Numbered from the stretch's first letter, positions 1 to 10,088 are shown. The stretch is DNA of 64,000 bases from Polaribacter sp. IC066 (GCF_007997085.1 NZ_VORR01000001.1:105776-169775); one strand, 5' to 3'. Program-made: numbers and translations. The notes: generated by a model from the letters alone, not told the origin.

Positions 1-465
1 GAAAGAACGAATCTTTGCAGCAATTTGACCAACTAACTGCTTGTCAAATGAAGATAATTTAATGATCGGGTTTTTCCCTTTCTCTGATACTGTTTCAACT
101 TTTACTTCTGGAGCAATTTCCAAAACAATATTATGAGAGAAACCTAAAGCTAAGTCTAGTTTTTGTCCTTGATTAGATGCTCTATAACCAACACCAACTA
201 ATTCTAAATCTTTCGTCCAACCTTTACTTACACCTTCAATCATATTAGCGATTAAAGCTCTCATTAAACCATGTTGTGCTTTATGGTCTTTACTTTCTGA
301 TGCTCTATCTAATGTGATAATGCCATCTTTAATTTCAACTGTAATTCCGTTTGAAATAGTTTGAGTTAATTCACCCAACTTACCTTTAACAGTTACAACA
401 TTGTCTTTTACGTTTACATCTACACCTTGTGAAATGCTAACGGGATTTTTTCCTATTCTACTCAT
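1..465 (-). CDS. rplF: 50S ribosomal protein L6 (partial, C-terminus beyond window)
   Basis: L6 sits at the base of the factor-binding stalk of the large subunit. The frame reads from an ATG at 465 (MSRIGKNPVSI) leftwards off the window edge, giving about 155 of the usual 178-180 residues. Visible L6 features are the typical opening, VKGKLGELTQ, and the central LVGVGYRAS stretch. It lies 10 nt downstream of rpsH, the usual spc order (S8 then L6). The rest of the gene, and presumably L18, S5 and the following genes, lie left of the window. Confidence 0.97.
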   Translation of the reverse strand, partial: MSRIGKNPVSISQGVDVNVKDNVVTVKGKLGELTQTISNGITVEIKDGIITLDRASESKDHKAQHGLMRALIANMIEGVSKGWTKDLELVGVGYRASNQGQKLDLALGFSHNIVLEIAPEVKVETVSEKGKNPIIKLSSFDKQLVGQIAAKIRSF

Positions 466-475
466 TTCTTAAGAT

Positions 476-874
476 TTAATAAACGTAACACAAAACTTCT
501 CCTCCAACATTCTCTTGACGAGCCTTTTTGTTTGTCATAACACCTCTTGATGTAGACACAATAGCAATTCCAAGACCGTTTAATACCCTAGGCATCTCTG
601 TAGACCCCACATATTTACGTAAACCTGGTGTGCTAATCCGTTGAATTTTTCTAATTACTGATTCTTTTGTTTCTCTATCGTACTTTAAGGCTATCTTAAT
701 AGTTCCCTGAACTTTATCGTCATTGAACTGATAACTTAAAATATATCCCTGATCAAACAAAATTTTAGTCATTTCCTTCTTCAAGTTTGAAGCTGGAATT
801 TCCACTACTCTGTGTCCTGCTGCGATTGCATTTCTTACTCTCGTAAGATAATCGGCGATTGGATCTGTATACAT
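476..874 (-). CDS. rpsH: 30S ribosomal protein S8
   Basis: S8 is a primary 16S rRNA binder of the small-subunit central domain and in enterobacteria also represses the spc operon. The 132-residue product has the normal length. It carries the C-terminal signature [13 protein letters not shown] followed by GGEVLCYVY, which contacts helix 21. The gene is separated from upstream rpsN by 160 nt, an unusual gap inside this operon that contains a promoter-like element (see 989-996). Start is the ATG giving [12 protein letters not shown], conserved in S8 proteins. Confidence 0.98.
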   Translation of the reverse strand: MYTDPIADYLTRVRNAIAAGHRVVEIPASNLKKEMTKILFDQGYILSYQFNDDKVQGTIKIALKYDRETKESVIRKIQRISTPGLRKYVGSTEMPRVLNGLGIAIVSTSRGVMTNKKARQENVGGEVLCYVY

Positions 875-988
875 ATTTATTTATATTGCGATTATGGTTT
901 TCAAATACCTCTATTTACCTACAGATTTTTCTGTGATACTTGAACCTATAATCAGTTAAAATTCTACTATTCAAAAAAATAGAGCGTG

Positions 989-996
989 CAAAGATA
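989..996 (-). promoter_or_regulatory. Candidate internal spc promoter (-7 element TATCTTTG)
   Basis: On the minus strand the gap between rpsN and rpsH reads TATCTTTG, an exact match to the Bacteroidota -7 consensus TAnnTTTG. A clear -33 TTTG at the usual 19 nt is not present. It would start transcripts about 110 nt upstream of rpsH, feeding rpsH and rplF. The position in the only long gap of the spc genes supports a real internal promoter; activity is inferred. Confidence 0.45.
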
Positions 997-1034
997 CACA
1001 TTCTATTTTTATTAATTACATAAATTATTTTAGA

Positions 1035-1304
1035 CTACCAACTTGCCTTTTTAACCCCTGGAATCAATCCCTGATTAGCCATTTCGCGAAAAGTAACACG
1101 TGACAAACCGAACTGACGCATATAACCTTTTGGACGACCTGTTAATTTACATCTATTATGTAACCTAACTGGTGAAGCATTTTTTGGTAATTTTTGCAAA
1201 GCATCATAATCTCCAGCTTCTTTTAAAGCTTTTCTTTTATCAGCATACTTTGCCACAATACGTTCTCTTTTGCGCTCTCGCGCTTTCATTGATTCTTTAG
1301 CCAT
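1035..1304 (-). CDS. rpsN: 30S ribosomal protein S14
   Basis: S14 binds 16S rRNA in the small-subunit head. The 89-residue product has [18 protein letters not shown] and [18 protein letters not shown], both diagnostic. Only one cysteine is present, so it lacks the CxxC zinc motif and belongs to the zinc-independent (C-) type, in the short length class common in Bacteroidota. It follows rplE with 3 nt between the genes, so the two are translated from one transcript. Confidence 0.98.
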   Translation of the reverse strand: MAKESMKARERKRERIVAKYADKRKALKEAGDYDALQKLPKNASPVRLHNRCKLTGRPKGYMRQFGLSRVTFREMANQGLIPGVKKASW

Positions 1305-1307
1305 ATC

Positions 1308-1859
1308 TTAATTTTTTTTGAATGGTAAACCTAATTCTCCTAACAATGACTTCGCTTCTTTATCAGTATTTGCAGATGTTACAAATGTAATGTCCATACC
1401 GTTAATTTTTTTAACTTGATCAATATTAATTTCTGGATATATGATTTGTTCAGTAATTCCTAAATTGTAATTACCTCTACCATCAAAACCATTAGCCTTA
1501 ATTCCGTTAAAATCTCTTACACGGGGTAATGAAGCTGTAACTAAACGATCTAAAAACTCATACATTTTATCGCCACGTAAAGTAACTTTAACACCAATCG
1601 GCATTCCCTTACGTAATTTAAACGCTGCAACATCTTTTTTAGACATTGTAGAAATAGCTTTTTGACCTGTAATTTTAGTCAACTCTTCTAAAGCGTAATC
1701 TATTAACTTCTTATCTGCTATTGCAGCACCGACACCTTTAGAAAGAACTATCTTTTCTAACTTCGGTACCTGCATTACATTTTTATAACTGAATTCTTCC
1801 GTAAGAGCTTTAACCACTCTTTCTTTGTATTCCGATTTTAATCTTGGTACGTAACTCAT
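1308..1859 (-). CDS. rplE: 50S ribosomal protein L5
   Basis: L5 binds 5S rRNA and forms an intersubunit bridge with S13. The 183-residue protein has the normal length and recognisable L5 stretches: [25 protein letters not shown], and [20 protein letters not shown] (the most conserved L5 block). It sits between rplX (8 nt upstream) and rpsN (3 nt downstream), the standard spc order. Nothing unusual was seen in it. Confidence 0.98.
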   Translation of the reverse strand: MSYVPRLKSEYKERVVKALTEEFSYKNVMQVPKLEKIVLSKGVGAAIADKKLIDYALEELTKITGQKAISTMSKKDVAAFKLRKGMPIGVKVTLRGDKMYEFLDRLVTASLPRVRDFNGIKANGFDGRGNYNLGITEQIIYPEINIDQVKKINGMDITFVTSANTDKEAKSLLGELGLPFKKN

Positions 1860-1867
1860 GATTATTA

Positions 1868-2170
1868 TTATTTTTTAGTTTTTTTAGAGATCCTAGTTTT
1901 AGTGTCTCCATCAACTTTATAACCTACTCTTACTGCGATACCATCTTCTACTAACATAACATTAGAGATATGAATCGAAGCTTCTTTCTTTACAATACCA
2001 CCTTGAGGACTTTGAGCACTTGGTTTGGTGTGTTTTGAAACTAAATTCACCCCTTCTACCAACACTCTATCCTTTTCCTTAATGATTTGTAAAACTTTAC
2101 CTTCAGAATTTTTGCTTGTACCCGCAATTACCTTTACAGTATCTCCTGCCTTAATTTTGAACTTCTTCAT
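1868..2170 (-). CDS. rplX: 50S ribosomal protein L24
   Basis: L24 is an early assembly protein of the large subunit. The 100-residue product has the N-terminal KOW motif ([18 protein letters not shown]) and the [13 protein letters not shown] block that typically follows. It lies 13 nt after rplN and 8 nt before rplE. The basic C-terminus (TRISKKTKK) is usual for the family. Confidence 0.98.
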   Translation of the reverse strand: MKKFKIKAGDTVKVIAGTSKNSEGKVLQIIKEKDRVLVEGVNLVSKHTKPSAQSPQGGIVKKEASIHISNVMLVEDGIAVRVGYKVDGDTKTRISKKTKK

Positions 2171-2183
2171 CCTTTATAATGAT

Positions 2184-2552
2184 TTAAAGCACTTCAGGTG
2201 CTAATGATACTATTTTCATGAATTGTTTCTCACGAAGCTCACGCGCTACAGGTCCAAAAACACGTGTTCCTCTCATTTCCTCTGTAGGATTTAAAAGCAC
2301 ACATGCATTATCATCAAATCTAATATAAGATCCGTCCTTCCGTCTCACTTCTTTCTTTGTTCTTACAACAACTGCTCTCGATACTTGACCTTTCTTTACA
2401 GTTCCGTTAGGAGTTGCAGATTTAATAGATACAACAATCTTATCACCAATACTTGCGTACCGTTTTCTTGTACCTCCTAAAACTCTAATTACTAAAACCT
2501 CTTTTGCTCCAGTATTATCTGCGACTTTTAATCTTGATTCTGTCTGTAACAT
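2184..2552 (-). CDS. rplN: 50S ribosomal protein L14
   Basis: L14 forms intersubunit bridges with the 16S rRNA and is one of the most conserved large-subunit proteins. The product is exactly 122 residues, as in most bacteria. It has [18 protein letters not shown] near the start and [20 protein letters not shown] near the end. It starts 1 nt after the rpsQ stop, which suggests translational coupling. A 145-codon open frame on the opposite strand here is a shadow. Confidence 0.99.
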   Translation of the reverse strand: MLQTESRLKVADNTGAKEVLVIRVLGGTRKRYASIGDKIVVSIKSATPNGTVKKGQVSRAVVVRTKKEVRRKDGSYIRFDDNACVLLNPTEEMRGTRVFGPVARELREKQFMKIVSLAPEVL

Positions 2553-2553
2553 A

Positions 2554-2811
2554 TTATTTAGCTCTTTCTAAGATTTCTACTAATCTCCAACGTTTAGATT
2601 TACTCATAGGTCTTGTTTCCATGATCCTAACAGTATCTCCTTCGTTGCAATCATTCTTTTCGTCGTGTGCAACGTACTTTTTCGTCTTTAATACGAATTT
2701 TCCGTACATTGGGTGCTTTACTCTTTTAGTTTCTGCAACAACAATAGATTTCTCCATTTTATTACTAGATACAACACCAATTCTCTCTTTTCTAAGATTT
2801 CTTTTTTCCAT
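2554..2811 (-). CDS. rpsQ: 30S ribosomal protein S17
   Basis: S17 is a primary 16S rRNA binder (OB fold). The 85-residue product has [25 protein letters not shown] and the C-terminal [15 protein letters not shown], all standard for S17. It lies between rpmC (20 nt upstream) and rplN (1 nt downstream) in the conserved L16-L29-S17-L14 order. Confidence 0.98.
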   Translation of the reverse strand: MEKRNLRKERIGVVSSNKMEKSIVVAETKRVKHPMYGKFVLKTKKYVAHDEKNDCNEGDTVRIMETRPMSKSKRWRLVEILERAK

Positions 2812-2831
2812 CTTTAAAACTGACTATAGAA

Positions 2832-3023
2832 TTATTGTAATTCTCTTTTTGTTAATTCTGTTGCAATTCTTGCTACAGTTCTTCTTAAACCTCTCAATTG
2901 CAATGGATTCTCTAAAGGAGTTATCGCATGAGCCATTTTAAGATCAGTATAATTCTTTTGCAACGCTCCATGCTTTTCATTAAGATCTGCAATAGATAAT
3001 TCTTTAATCTCTGATTGTTTCAT
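2832..3023 (-). CDS. rpmC: 50S ribosomal protein L29
   Basis: L29 lies at the polypeptide exit site next to L23. The 63-residue product is a two-helix protein with the conserved NPLQLRGLRRTVARIATEL block. It is recognised by this motif and by its place between rplP (11 nt upstream) and rpsQ. Length is normal. Confidence 0.97.
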   Translation of the reverse strand: MKQSEIKELSIADLNEKHGALQKNYTDLKMAHAITPLENPLQLRGLRRTVARIATELTKRELQ

Positions 3024-3034
3024 TTTATATCGAA

Positions 3035-3466
3035 TTATACGTTAATATCAAAATCTCTTGCTACTACAAACTTCGTTCTTACTGGAAGTTTTTGTGCTGC
3101 TAAACGTAAAGCCTCTTTCGCAACGTTTAAGGGTACTCCACCAACTTCAAACAGAATTCTACCTGGTTTAATAACTGCAACAAAATGATCTGGTGCTCCT
3201 TTACCTTTACCCATACGAACCTCTAAAGGTTTCTTGGTGATAGGTTTGTCTGGAAATATTTTTATCCAAAGCTGCCCCTCTCTTTTCATGTGACGAGTAG
3301 CCGCGATACGAGCTGCTTCTATTTGACGAGAAGTCAACAAGTTTTGATCTATAGATTTGATACCAAACATTCCATTAGAAAGTTGATTTCCCCTACCAGA
3401 GATCCCTGTCATATTTCCTTTCGACTTCTGTACCTTACGGTATTTTACTCTTTTTGGCTGTAACAT
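3035..3466 (-). CDS. rplP: 50S ribosomal protein L16
   Basis: L16 helps shape the A-site region of the large subunit and contacts tRNA. The 143-residue product starts [17 protein letters not shown], has [23 protein letters not shown] and [18 protein letters not shown], the family signatures. It follows rpsC by 22 nt and precedes rpmC by 11 nt. Length fits the family (about 137-143). Confidence 0.99.
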   Translation of the reverse strand: MLQPKRVKYRKVQKSKGNMTGISGRGNQLSNGMFGIKSIDQNLLTSRQIEAARIAATRHMKREGQLWIKIFPDKPITKKPLEVRMGKGKGAPDHFVAVIKPGRILFEVGGVPLNVAKEALRLAAQKLPVRTKFVVARDFDINV

Positions 3467-3488
3467 TTTTAATTTTCTGGTTTAAAAA

Positions 3489-4214
3489 TTATTTTCTTCT
3501 ACGAGGTTGTGGACGTTTCGCTCTATCATTACCACCTTTACTACCCGATTGTTTTTTAGACAAACCAACTAATGGCGATAATTCTCTCTTGCCATAAACC
3601 TCACCTTTCATGATCCATACTTTAATACCTAATCTTCCATAGGTAGTATGAGCCTCAACAAGTGAATAATCAATATCTGCTCTGAAAGTAGATAATGGAA
3701 TTCTTCCTTCTTTAAAGTGCTCTGAACGCGCCATTTCTGCTCCATTTAAACGACCTGAAATTTGGATTTTAATCCCTTCAGCATTCATTCTCATTGTAGC
3801 TTGAATAGCCATTTTAATAGCTCTCTTATAAGAAATTCTATTTTCAATTTGACGTGCAACACTTGTTGCCACTAATTTAGAATCCAATTCAGGACGCTTA
3901 ATTTCAAAAATATTAATTTGAACCTCTTTCCCTGTAATTTTCTTAAGCTCTTCTTTTAACTTGTCTACTTCTTGACCACCTTTTCCGATAATTATACCCG
4001 GTCTAGCAGTAGTTATAGTAACAGTTACAAGTTTTAAAGTACGCTCGATAATTACTCTTGATACACTTGCTTTTGTTAATCTTGCATGAATGTATTCTCT
4101 TATCTTATAATCTTCGGCAATTTTATCTCCGTAGTCATTACCACCATACCAGTTAGATTCCCAACCTCTGATGATTCCTAAACGATTTCCTATTGGATTT
4201 GTTTTTTGTCCCAT
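3489..4214 (-). CDS. rpsC: 30S ribosomal protein S3
   Basis: S3 lines the mRNA entry channel of the small subunit. The 241-residue product starts [14 protein letters not shown], has the KH-domain loop [15 protein letters not shown] near residue 75, and the C-terminal domain with [14 protein letters not shown] and [12 protein letters not shown] basic tail ([11 protein letters not shown]) follows. It lies 11 nt after rplV and 22 nt before rplP. Confidence 0.99.
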   Translation of the reverse strand: MGQKTNPIGNRLGIIRGWESNWYGGNDYGDKIAEDYKIREYIHARLTKASVSRVIIERTLKLVTVTITTARPGIIIGKGGQEVDKLKEELKKITGKEVQINIFEIKRPELDSKLVATSVARQIENRISYKRAIKMAIQATMRMNAEGIKIQISGRLNGAEMARSEHFKEGRIPLSTFRADIDYSLVEAHTTYGRLGIKVWIMKGEVYGKRELSPLVGLSKKQSGSKGGNDRAKRPQPRRRK

Positions 4215-4225
4215 TTCTACTTCGA

Positions 4226-4630
4226 TTAATTACTTAAATTTTTACTACCTAACTCTAAAGTAACGTGATTAGAACGCTTGCGAATTCTGTGAGCACGCCC
4301 CTGCGGAGCTGGTCTTAATCTTTTTAACATTCCTGCGCTATCTACACAAATAGACTTCACGAATAACCCAGCATCCTCAATAGATGCATCTTCATTTTTA
4401 GCTTGCCAGTTTGCAATTGCAGACAACAATAACTTTTCTAAATTTATAGATGCTTCTTTAGGACTGAACTTTAAGATTTGTAAAGCTTTTTCAACTTCCA
4501 CTCCTCTAATTTGATCCGCGACTAAACGCATTTTTCTCGGTGACGTAGGACAGTTAGTCAGCTTCGCGAAAGCACGTTGCTTTCTGTCTGCTTTTAACTG
4601 ATCTGCCATATTTTTTTTACGAACTCCCAT
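4226..4630 (-). CDS. rplV: 50S ribosomal protein L22
   Basis: L22 lines the exit tunnel through a long beta hairpin. The 134-residue product has [18 protein letters not shown] near the start and the hairpin and tail [19 protein letters not shown]. The start giving [11 protein letters not shown] is chosen because flavobacterial L22 proteins usually begin MGVRK. It lies 6 nt after rpsS. Confidence 0.98.
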   Translation of the reverse strand: MGVRKKNMADQLKADRKQRAFAKLTNCPTSPRKMRLVADQIRGVEVEKALQILKFSPKEASINLEKLLLSAIANWQAKNEDASIEDAGLFVKSICVDSAGMLKRLRPAPQGRAHRIRKRSNHVTLELGSKNLSN

Positions 4631-4636
4631 TGCCTA

Positions 4637-4915
4637 CTATTTTTTACCTTTATTTTTTGCACCAGCATGCCCTCTAAAAGAACGAGTTGGTGAAAATTCG
4701 CCTAATTTATGCCCTACCATGTTTTCAGTAACGTAAACAGGTACAAACTGACGTCCGTTATGAACAGCAATTGTTTGTCCAACAAAATCTGGAGTAATCA
4801 TACTTGCTCTTGACCAAGTTTTGATAACAGTTTTGTTTCCAGCCTCTACATTAGCTAAAACTTTTTTCTCTAATTTATAGTGAACGTAAGGTCCTTTTTT
4901 TAGTGATCTTGCCAT
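4637..4915 (-). CDS. rpsS: 30S ribosomal protein S19
   Basis: S19 forms a head complex with S13 that contacts the A-site tRNA. The 92-residue product starts [15 protein letters not shown] and has the signatures [35 protein letters not shown] and [14 protein letters not shown]. It is 6 nt downstream of rplB and 6 nt upstream of rplV. Confidence 0.99.
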   Translation of the reverse strand: MARSLKKGPYVHYKLEKKVLANVEAGNKTVIKTWSRASMITPDFVGQTIAVHNGRQFVPVYVTENMVGHKLGEFSPTRSFRGHAGAKNKGKK

Positions 4916-4921
4916 AACTTA

Positions 4922-5746
4922 TTATTTCTTTCTGCGTTCTATGATGTACTTATTACTTGCTTTGGTTTTAGATCTAGTCTTAAATCCTTTAGCAGGAATA
5001 CCATTTCTAGACCTTGGATGACCACCAGAAGCACGTCCTTCACCACCACCCATTGGGTGATCTACAGGGTTCATTCTTACAGCATTTACTCTAGGTCTTC
5101 TACCTAACCATCTTCTTCTACCGGCTTTACCCGAAACTAAAAGTTGATGATCTGAATTAGAAACAACACCAATAGTAGCCAAACATGTTAACAAAATTAA
5201 TCTTGTTTCACCAGATGGCATTTTAACTGTTGCATATTTACCTGCTCTTGCCATTAATTGTGCAAAAGAACCAGCTGAACGAGCCATAACAGCACCTTGA
5301 CCTGGACGTAATTCAATACAAGAAATTGTTGTTCCTAAAGGAATTTCGCTTAAAGCCATAGTATTTCCAATCTCTGGAGCAATACCTGTTCCTGACATAA
5401 CCGTTTGACCTACTGTTAAACCGTTTTGTGCAATAACATAACGCTTCTCACCATCAGCATAACTTAATAGTGCAATAAATGCAGTACGATTTGGATCGTA
5501 TTCTATAGTTTTTACTGTTGCAGGAATACCACTTTTATCTCTTTTAAAATCGATAATACGATATCTCTGTTTATGACCTCCCCCTATATTTCGGGTGGTC
5601 ATTCTTCCTTGACTATTTCGACCTCCAGATCTTTTTTTCGGAGCAAGTAAACTTTTCTCCGGCTTATCAGTTGTAATGGCGTCGAACCCATTTACAACTC
5701 TAAAACGCTGACCTGGTGTTATTGGTTTTAATTTTCTAACTGACAT
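4922..5746 (-). CDS. rplB: 50S ribosomal protein L2
   Basis: L2 is needed for subunit association and supports the peptidyl-transferase centre. The 274-residue product has the normal length. It has [20 protein letters not shown] in the N-terminal domain and the very conserved [20 protein letters not shown] loop, including the invariant histidine near the catalytic centre. It follows rplW by 11 nt in the normal L3-L4-L23-L2 order. Confidence 0.99.
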   Translation of the reverse strand: MSVRKLKPITPGQRFRVVNGFDAITTDKPEKSLLAPKKRSGGRNSQGRMTTRNIGGGHKQRYRIIDFKRDKSGIPATVKTIEYDPNRTAFIALLSYADGEKRYVIAQNGLTVGQTVMSGTGIAPEIGNTMALSEIPLGTTISCIELRPGQGAVMARSAGSFAQLMARAGKYATVKMPSGETRLILLTCLATIGVVSNSDHQLLVSGKAGRRRWLGRRPRVNAVRMNPVDHPMGGGEGRASGGHPRSRNGIPAKGFKTRSKTKASNKYIIERRKK

Positions 5747-5757
5747 TTGGTCTTTTC

Positions 5758-6048
5758 TTAAAGATTGTTATAAAAATCAATACTTTCTCCTTCGGCTACT
5801 TGTACGATTGCCTTCTTATACCCACTTTTAATACCCGTTACTAAACCTTTTTTAGTAAATTTTGTATTTCTCTGAATTGGATAATTTAAAGTTTTCACAC
5901 TTAAGATAGAAACCCCATAAGCCGCTTCTACAGCAGATTTAATTTCTATCTTATTAGCTTTTTTATCTACAACGAATGTAAAACGATTAAATAATTCACT
6001 ATCGTTTGTAGCTTTTTCCGTAATAATAGGTTTTATTAAAATACTCAT
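5758..6048 (-). CDS. rplW: 50S ribosomal protein L23
   Basis: L23 sits at the tunnel exit and is the docking site for trigger factor and SRP. The 96-residue product starts [14 protein letters not shown], the conserved L23 opening, and has the [17 protein letters not shown] block. It lies 9 nt after rplD and 11 nt before rplB. Length is normal. Confidence 0.98.
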   Translation of the reverse strand: MSILIKPIITEKATNDSELFNRFTFVVDKKANKIEIKSAVEAAYGVSILSVKTLNYPIQRNTKFTKKGLVTGIKSGYKKAIVQVAEGESIDFYNNL

Positions 6049-6057
6049 TTTGAATCC

Positions 6058-6687
6058 CTATTTGCTTAAGTTTGTATTAATACCTTGTAAAGAGCTTTCA
6101 GTAATTACAATCTTACTAGCGTTTAAAACGCCATAAGTATTTAATTCTGAAGCTTTAACTACTCTCGAGTTTTTCAAGTTACGTGATGACAAATACACAT
6201 TAGTGTTTTCATTATCTAAAACAAATAAAGATTTTCTAGTATCTAATTCTAATGCCTTCAATAAATCTACAAAGTTTTTAGTCTTTGGACTCTCGAAATT
6301 AAAATCTTCTATTACTACTAAATTTTTATCATTTGCTTGAATACTCAAAGCTGATAAACGTGCTAAACGTTTTAAGTTTTTATTCAACTTAAAAGAATAA
6401 CTTCTTGGTCTTGGTCCGAACATACGCCCTCCACCTCTAAAAACACCAGACTTGATAGAACCTGCTCTTGCAGTACCAGTTCCTTTTTGTTTTTTTATTT
6501 TTCTTGTAGAACCAGAGATTTCTGCTCTTTCTTTAGACTTATGAGTCCCTTGACGCTGATTAGCCAAGTATTGCTTTACATCTAAATAAATAGCGTGGTC
6601 ATTAGGCTCTATTCCGAATACATCTTTAGAAAGTTCAACTTCCCTTCCTGTATCTTTTCCTGTAATATCTAAAACTGCTACTTTCAT
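6058..6687 (-). CDS. rplD: 50S ribosomal protein L4
   Basis: L4 has a tunnel-lining loop and in enterobacteria autoregulates the S10 operon. The 209-residue product has [38 protein letters not shown] and [18 protein letters not shown], which is the tunnel loop. Its start overlaps the stop of rplC by one base, so the two are probably coupled. Whether L4 acts on the long rplC leader here is unknown. Confidence 0.98.
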   Translation of the reverse strand: MKVAVLDITGKDTGREVELSKDVFGIEPNDHAIYLDVKQYLANQRQGTHKSKERAEISGSTRKIKKQKGTGTARAGSIKSGVFRGGGRMFGPRPRSYSFKLNKNLKRLARLSALSIQANDKNLVVIEDFNFESPKTKNFVDLLKALELDTRKSLFVLDNENTNVYLSSRNLKNSRVVKASELNTYGVLNASKIVITESSLQGINTNLSK

Positions 6688-7304
6688 TATTTCTGAATAG
6701 TTACAAAAGCATTTTTGTGACCAGGAATTGCTCCTTTAACAACAAGTAAGTTCTTTTCAGCAACCACTTTTAACACTTTTAAGTTTTGTACTTTCACTTT
6801 ATCTCCACCCATTCTACCTGCCATTCGCATTCCTTTGAATACTCTAGCTGGATAAGATGCAGCACCAATAGAACCAGGAGCTCTTAAACGATTGTGTTGA
6901 CCGTGAGTAGCTTGACCTACACCCGCAAAACCATGACGTTTTACAACACCTTGAAATCCTTTACCTTTTGAAACACCAGATACATCAACAAATTCTCCTT
7001 CAGCAAAGTGATTTACTGTAATTGAATCTCCTAATTTATACTCTTGTTCAAATCCTTGAAATTCAACGACTTTCTTTTTAGCAGTAGAGCCAGCCTTTTT
7101 AAAGTGACCATCTAACGCTTTGTTAGAACTCTTTGCTTTTTTGTCATCGAAACCAAGCTGCAACGCATTGTAGCCGTCAACCTCTTCGGTTCTGACTTGG
7201 GTAACAACGCAAGGACCCGCTTCGATTACTGTACAAGGAATATTCTTCCCGTTTTCATCAAATAAACTGGTCATTCCAATTTTTCTTCCTATTAACCCAG
7301 ACAT
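6687..7304 (-). CDS. rplC: 50S ribosomal protein L3
   Basis: L3 is an early assembly protein whose extension reaches the peptidyl-transferase centre. The 205-residue product starts [19 protein letters not shown] and has [31 protein letters not shown] and [18 protein letters not shown]. It is the first gene after a 342-nt gap that holds its own promoter and a long leader with a possible attenuator. It is therefore probably the first gene of the S10 transcript here, since rpsJ sits upstream of that promoter. Confidence 0.98.
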   Translation of the reverse strand: MSGLIGRKIGMTSLFDENGKNIPCTVIEAGPCVVTQVRTEEVDGYNALQLGFDDKKAKSSNKALDGHFKKAGSTAKKKVVEFQGFEQEYKLGDSITVNHFAEGEFVDVSGVSKGKGFQGVVKRHGFAGVGQATHGQHNRLRAPGSIGAASYPARVFKGMRMAGRMGGDKVKVQNLKVLKVVAEKNLLVVKGAIPGHKNAFVTIQK

Positions 7305-7403
7305 TTTGTTAATTTTTTAGACGATTAAATAATAGCATTCAGCGCGTCTATTAATAATTACGTGTTTGAAACAAATGTTTCGTTTATTCCTTTGAATTCC
7401 GAC

Positions 7404-7440
7404 CAAAAAAAACAGCGCAAACAAAGTCAACGCTGATTTT
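7404..7440 (-). terminator. Terminator-like hairpin in the rplC leader (possible attenuator)
   Basis: On the minus strand, CAGCG (7435-7431) and CGCTG (7417-7413) can pair around a 13-nt loop. Four or five further A-T pairs flank one mismatch. Eight T residues follow directly (7412-7405). The structure lies about 100 nt upstream of the rplC start inside a leader of some 220 nt. It has the form of an intrinsic terminator, so it could attenuate the S10 operon. The large loop makes it only moderately stable. Confidence 0.45.
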
Positions 7441-7534
7441 GTTTTTTCCGTTTTTCCTTTGCGAAACGCTTGGGACATGTTACTATTCTTGAATATAACT
7501 TCAAAAAAGCTTTACCCTACTCTAATTCGGGTTG

Positions 7535-7565
7535 CAAAAGTATTAAAAACTTTCGGTTTAACAAA
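7535..7565 (-). promoter_or_regulatory. S10 operon promoter (TTTG-N19-TACTTTTG)
   Basis: On the minus strand the -33 element TTTG (7565-7562), a 19-nt spacer and the -7 element TACTTTTG (7542-7535) match the Bacteroidota consensus exactly. Transcription should begin near 7528, leaving a leader of about 220 nt before rplC. The -33 element forms the loop of the hairpin at 7548-7580. Confidence 0.75.
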
Positions 7566-7580
7566 ATTAAACCGAAAGTT
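7548..7580 (-). terminator. Perfect 14-bp hairpin after rpsJ (probable str terminator)
   Basis: Positions 7548-7561 and 7567-7580 are exact inverted repeats of 14 bp around a 5-nt loop. It lies 66 nt past the rpsJ stop. On the minus strand the hairpin ends in a short T tract (TTTTT then AATA). It probably ends transcripts of the str cluster. Its loop is the -33 box of the rplC promoter. Confidence 0.6.
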
Positions 7581-7646
7581 AATATACTATTTGCTTTATT
7601 TTTAAGAGATCCTAAAACAATTTCAGGATATTCACTAAAAATTTTA

Positions 7647-7952
7647 CTAAACTTTTATTTCTACTTCAACACCGCTTGGTAACTCAAGCTTCATTAAAGC
7701 ATCAATAGTTTTCGAAGAAGAACTATAAATGTCTAATAATCTTTTGTACGAAGCTAATTGAAATTGCTCTCTAGACTTTTTATTTACGTGTGGTGAACGC
7801 AATACAGTAAAAATCTTTTTATGTGTTGGTAATGGTATTGGTCCATTTACTACAGCACCAGTACTTTTTACCGTCTTTACAATTTTTTCAGCAGATTTAT
7901 CTACTAAATTGTAATCGTAAGACTTTAATTTAATTCTAATTTTTTGACTCAT
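7647..7952 (-). CDS. rpsJ: 30S ribosomal protein S10
   Basis: S10 is a small-subunit head protein and an antitermination factor (NusE). The 101-residue product starts [18 protein letters not shown] and has [28 protein letters not shown], given here in part, the S10 signature. It lies 18 nt after fusA, with no tuf gene between, and is separated from rplC by a terminator and promoter. In this genome it therefore appears to be the last gene of the str transcript rather than the first of the S10 transcript. Confidence 0.98.
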   Translation of the reverse strand: MSQKIRIKLKSYDYNLVDKSAEKIVKTVKSTGAVVNGPIPLPTHKKIFTVLRSPHVNKKSREQFQLASYKRLLDIYSSSSKTIDALMKLELPSGVEVEIKV

Positions 7953-7970
7953 CTTGTATTATTTAGTAGG

Positions 7971-10088
7971 TTATCCTTTTGATTTTGCGATTACTTCTTC
8001 TGAAATATTTGATGGAGTTTCTGCATAATGTGAAAATTCCATCGTAGAAGTTGCTCTACCTGATGACATTGTTCTTAATGCTGTAACATAACCAAACATT
8101 TCTGATAATGGTACTATAGCTTTTACAACTTTAGAACCTGCTCTATCTGACATATCATTAACCTGACCCCTTCTTCTGTTTAAATCTCCAACAATATCAC
8201 CCATGTTAGCTTCAGGAGTAATTACTTCTACCTTCATTAAAGGTTCCATAATTTTTGCTTTTGCAGATTTTGCAGAAGCTTTATACCCCATTCTTGCCGC
8301 TAATTCAAAAGATAATGCATCAGAATCCACTGCGTGAAAAGATCCATCTCTTAAAGTAACTTTCATTGAATCCATTTCGTAACCGGCTAAAGGACCATTC
8401 TTCATAGCTTCTTTGAAACCCTTCTCTACCGAAGGAACAAATTCTCTAGGAACATTACCACCTTTTATCACGGATGCAAACTGTAAACCTTGAACACCTT
8501 CATCAGCTGGTCCGATGGTAAATGCAATATCTGCAAACTTACCACGTCCACCAGATTGTTTTTTATAAACTTCTCTGTGATCTGTTTCCGCTGTAATAGC
8601 TTCTTTATATTCTACTTGTGGTTGACCTTGATTAACTTCCACATTAAACTCACGTCTTAAACGGTCTACAATTACATCTAAATGCAATTCTCCCATTCCA
8701 GAAATAATAGTTTGACCTGAAGCTTCGTCAGAACGCACTGTAAATGTAGGATCTTCTTCCGCTAATTTAGCTAAACCAATCCCTAATTTATCAACATCTG
8801 CTTTCGTTTTAGGCTCAACAGCGATACCAATTACTGGATCAGGAAAATCCATTGATTCTAACACCAAAGGAAATTTTTCTGCAGTTAATGTATCTCCTGT
8901 CTTAATCGACTTAAATCCTACAGCCGCACCAATATCTCCTGCTTCAATAAAATCGATAGCATTTTGCTTGTTGGCATGCATTTGATAAATACGTGAAATA
9001 CGTTCTTTTTTACCAGAACGATTATTTAAAACATAAGAACCAGCATCTAAACGACCAGAATATGCTCTAAAAAACGCTAAACGACCAACAAAAGGATCGG
9101 TAGCAATCTTAAATGCTAAAGCAGCAAACGGCTCATCTACACTTGGCTTACGTAATTCTTTTTCATCTGTATCTGGATTTATACCGATAATACCCTCTTT
9201 ATCCATAGGAGAAGGTAAATAACGACAAACAGCATCTAAAAGAAACTGAACCCCTTTATTTTTAAATGCAGAACCACAAATCATAGGAATTATAGACATG
9301 TCCATAACAGCAGCTCTCAATGCAGCATGCACTTCATCTTCTGTTATAGAATCTTCATCCTCCATGTATTTTTCTAACAAATTTTCATCGTAAGCAGCAA
9401 CCTCTTCAATAAGTTTACCACGAAGAATTTTTGCTTCTTCTTTTAATTCTTCAGGAATCGCAACAACATCAAATGTTGCTCCCATACCTTCATCATGCCA
9501 TATAATAGCCCTGTTTTTAACCAGATCTACAATACCTTTAAAATTCTCTTCATCACCAATATTTAATACAATTGGTACTGCGTTAGAACCTAACATTTCT
9601 TTAACCTGCTTACAAACCATCATAAAATCAGACCCTTGACGATCCATTTTATTAACGAAACCAATTCTTGGCACTTTATAGTTATCCGCAAGTCTCCAGT
9701 TAGTTTCTGATTGTGGCTCAACACCATCAACTGCAGAGAATAAGAAAACTAAACCATCAAGCACACGTAAAGATCTATTTACTTCTACCGTAAAATCTAC
9801 GTGCCCTGGTGTATCTATAATATTAAAATGATAATCTTTGGTTTCTGGAAGAATTTCAGCGTTTTCTTTTGGAAATTGCCAAGTACAAGTAGTAGCAGCA
9901 GAAGTAATTGTAATACCTCTTTCCTGCTCTTGCTCCATCCAGTCCATCGTAGCTGCCCCATCATGCACTTCTCCTATCTTATGAGAAACACCTGTATAAA
10001 ACAATACACGCTCTGTTGTTGTGGTTTTACCAGCATCAATATGTGCTGCAATACCAATATTTCTTGTATACCTTAAATCTCTAGCCAT
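7971..10088 (-). CDS. fusA: Elongation factor G
   Basis: EF-G is the GTPase that drives translocation on the ribosome and helps recycle it. The 705-residue product has the full domain set. GTPase motifs are [13 protein letters not shown] (G1, near residue 17), [10 protein letters not shown] (G2), DTPGHVDF (G3), NKMD (G4) and SAF (G5). [12 protein letters not shown] and [19 protein letters not shown] lie in the C-terminal domains. It follows rpsG by 5 nt. Sequence and context indicate the main EF-G rather than a paralogue. Confidence 0.99.
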   Translation of the reverse strand: MARDLRYTRNIGIAAHIDAGKTTTTERVLFYTGVSHKIGEVHDGAATMDWMEQEQERGITITSAATTCTWQFPKENAEILPETKDYHFNIIDTPGHVDFTVEVNRSLRVLDGLVFLFSAVDGVEPQSETNWRLADNYKVPRIGFVNKMDRQGSDFMMVCKQVKEMLGSNAVPIVLNIGDEENFKGIVDLVKNRAIIWHDEGMGATFDVVAIPEELKEEAKILRGKLIEEVAAYDENLLEKYMEDEDSITEDEVHAALRAAVMDMSIIPMICGSAFKNKGVQFLLDAVCRYLPSPMDKEGIIGINPDTDEKELRKPSVDEPFAALAFKIATDPFVGRLAFFRAYSGRLDAGSYVLNNRSGKKERISRIYQMHANKQNAIDFIEAGDIGAAVGFKSIKTGDTLTAEKFPLVLESMDFPDPVIGIAVEPKTKADVDKLGIGLAKLAEEDPTFTVRSDEASGQTIISGMGELHLDVIVDRLRREFNVEVNQGQPQVEYKEAITAETDHREVYKKQSGGRGKFADIAFTIGPADEGVQGLQFASVIKGGNVPREFVPSVEKGFKEAMKNGPLAGYEMDSMKVTLRDGSFHAVDSDALSFELAARMGYKASAKSAKAKIMEPLMKVEVITPEANMGDIVGDLNRRRGQVNDMSDRAGSKVVKAIVPLSEMFGYVTALRTMSSGRATSTMEFSHYAETPSNISEEVIAKSKG

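Larger units (their letters stand above)
7305..7646 (-). other. 342-nt gap between rpsJ and rplC: terminator, promoter and leader
   Basis: This stretch holds no convincing protein gene; a 70-codon frame on the plus strand here resembles nothing. Reading on the minus strand it contains the str terminator hairpin, the S10 promoter embedded in it, and a leader of about 220 nt with an attenuator-like hairpin. I did not find a match to a known ribosomal leader family by eye. Confidence 0.6.

Noticed and set aside
2504..2941. 145-codon open frame on the plus strand opposite rplN, rpsQ and rpmC
   Set aside because: Its product has no family features, and three ribosomal genes fully explain the other strand. 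It is a shadow frame.
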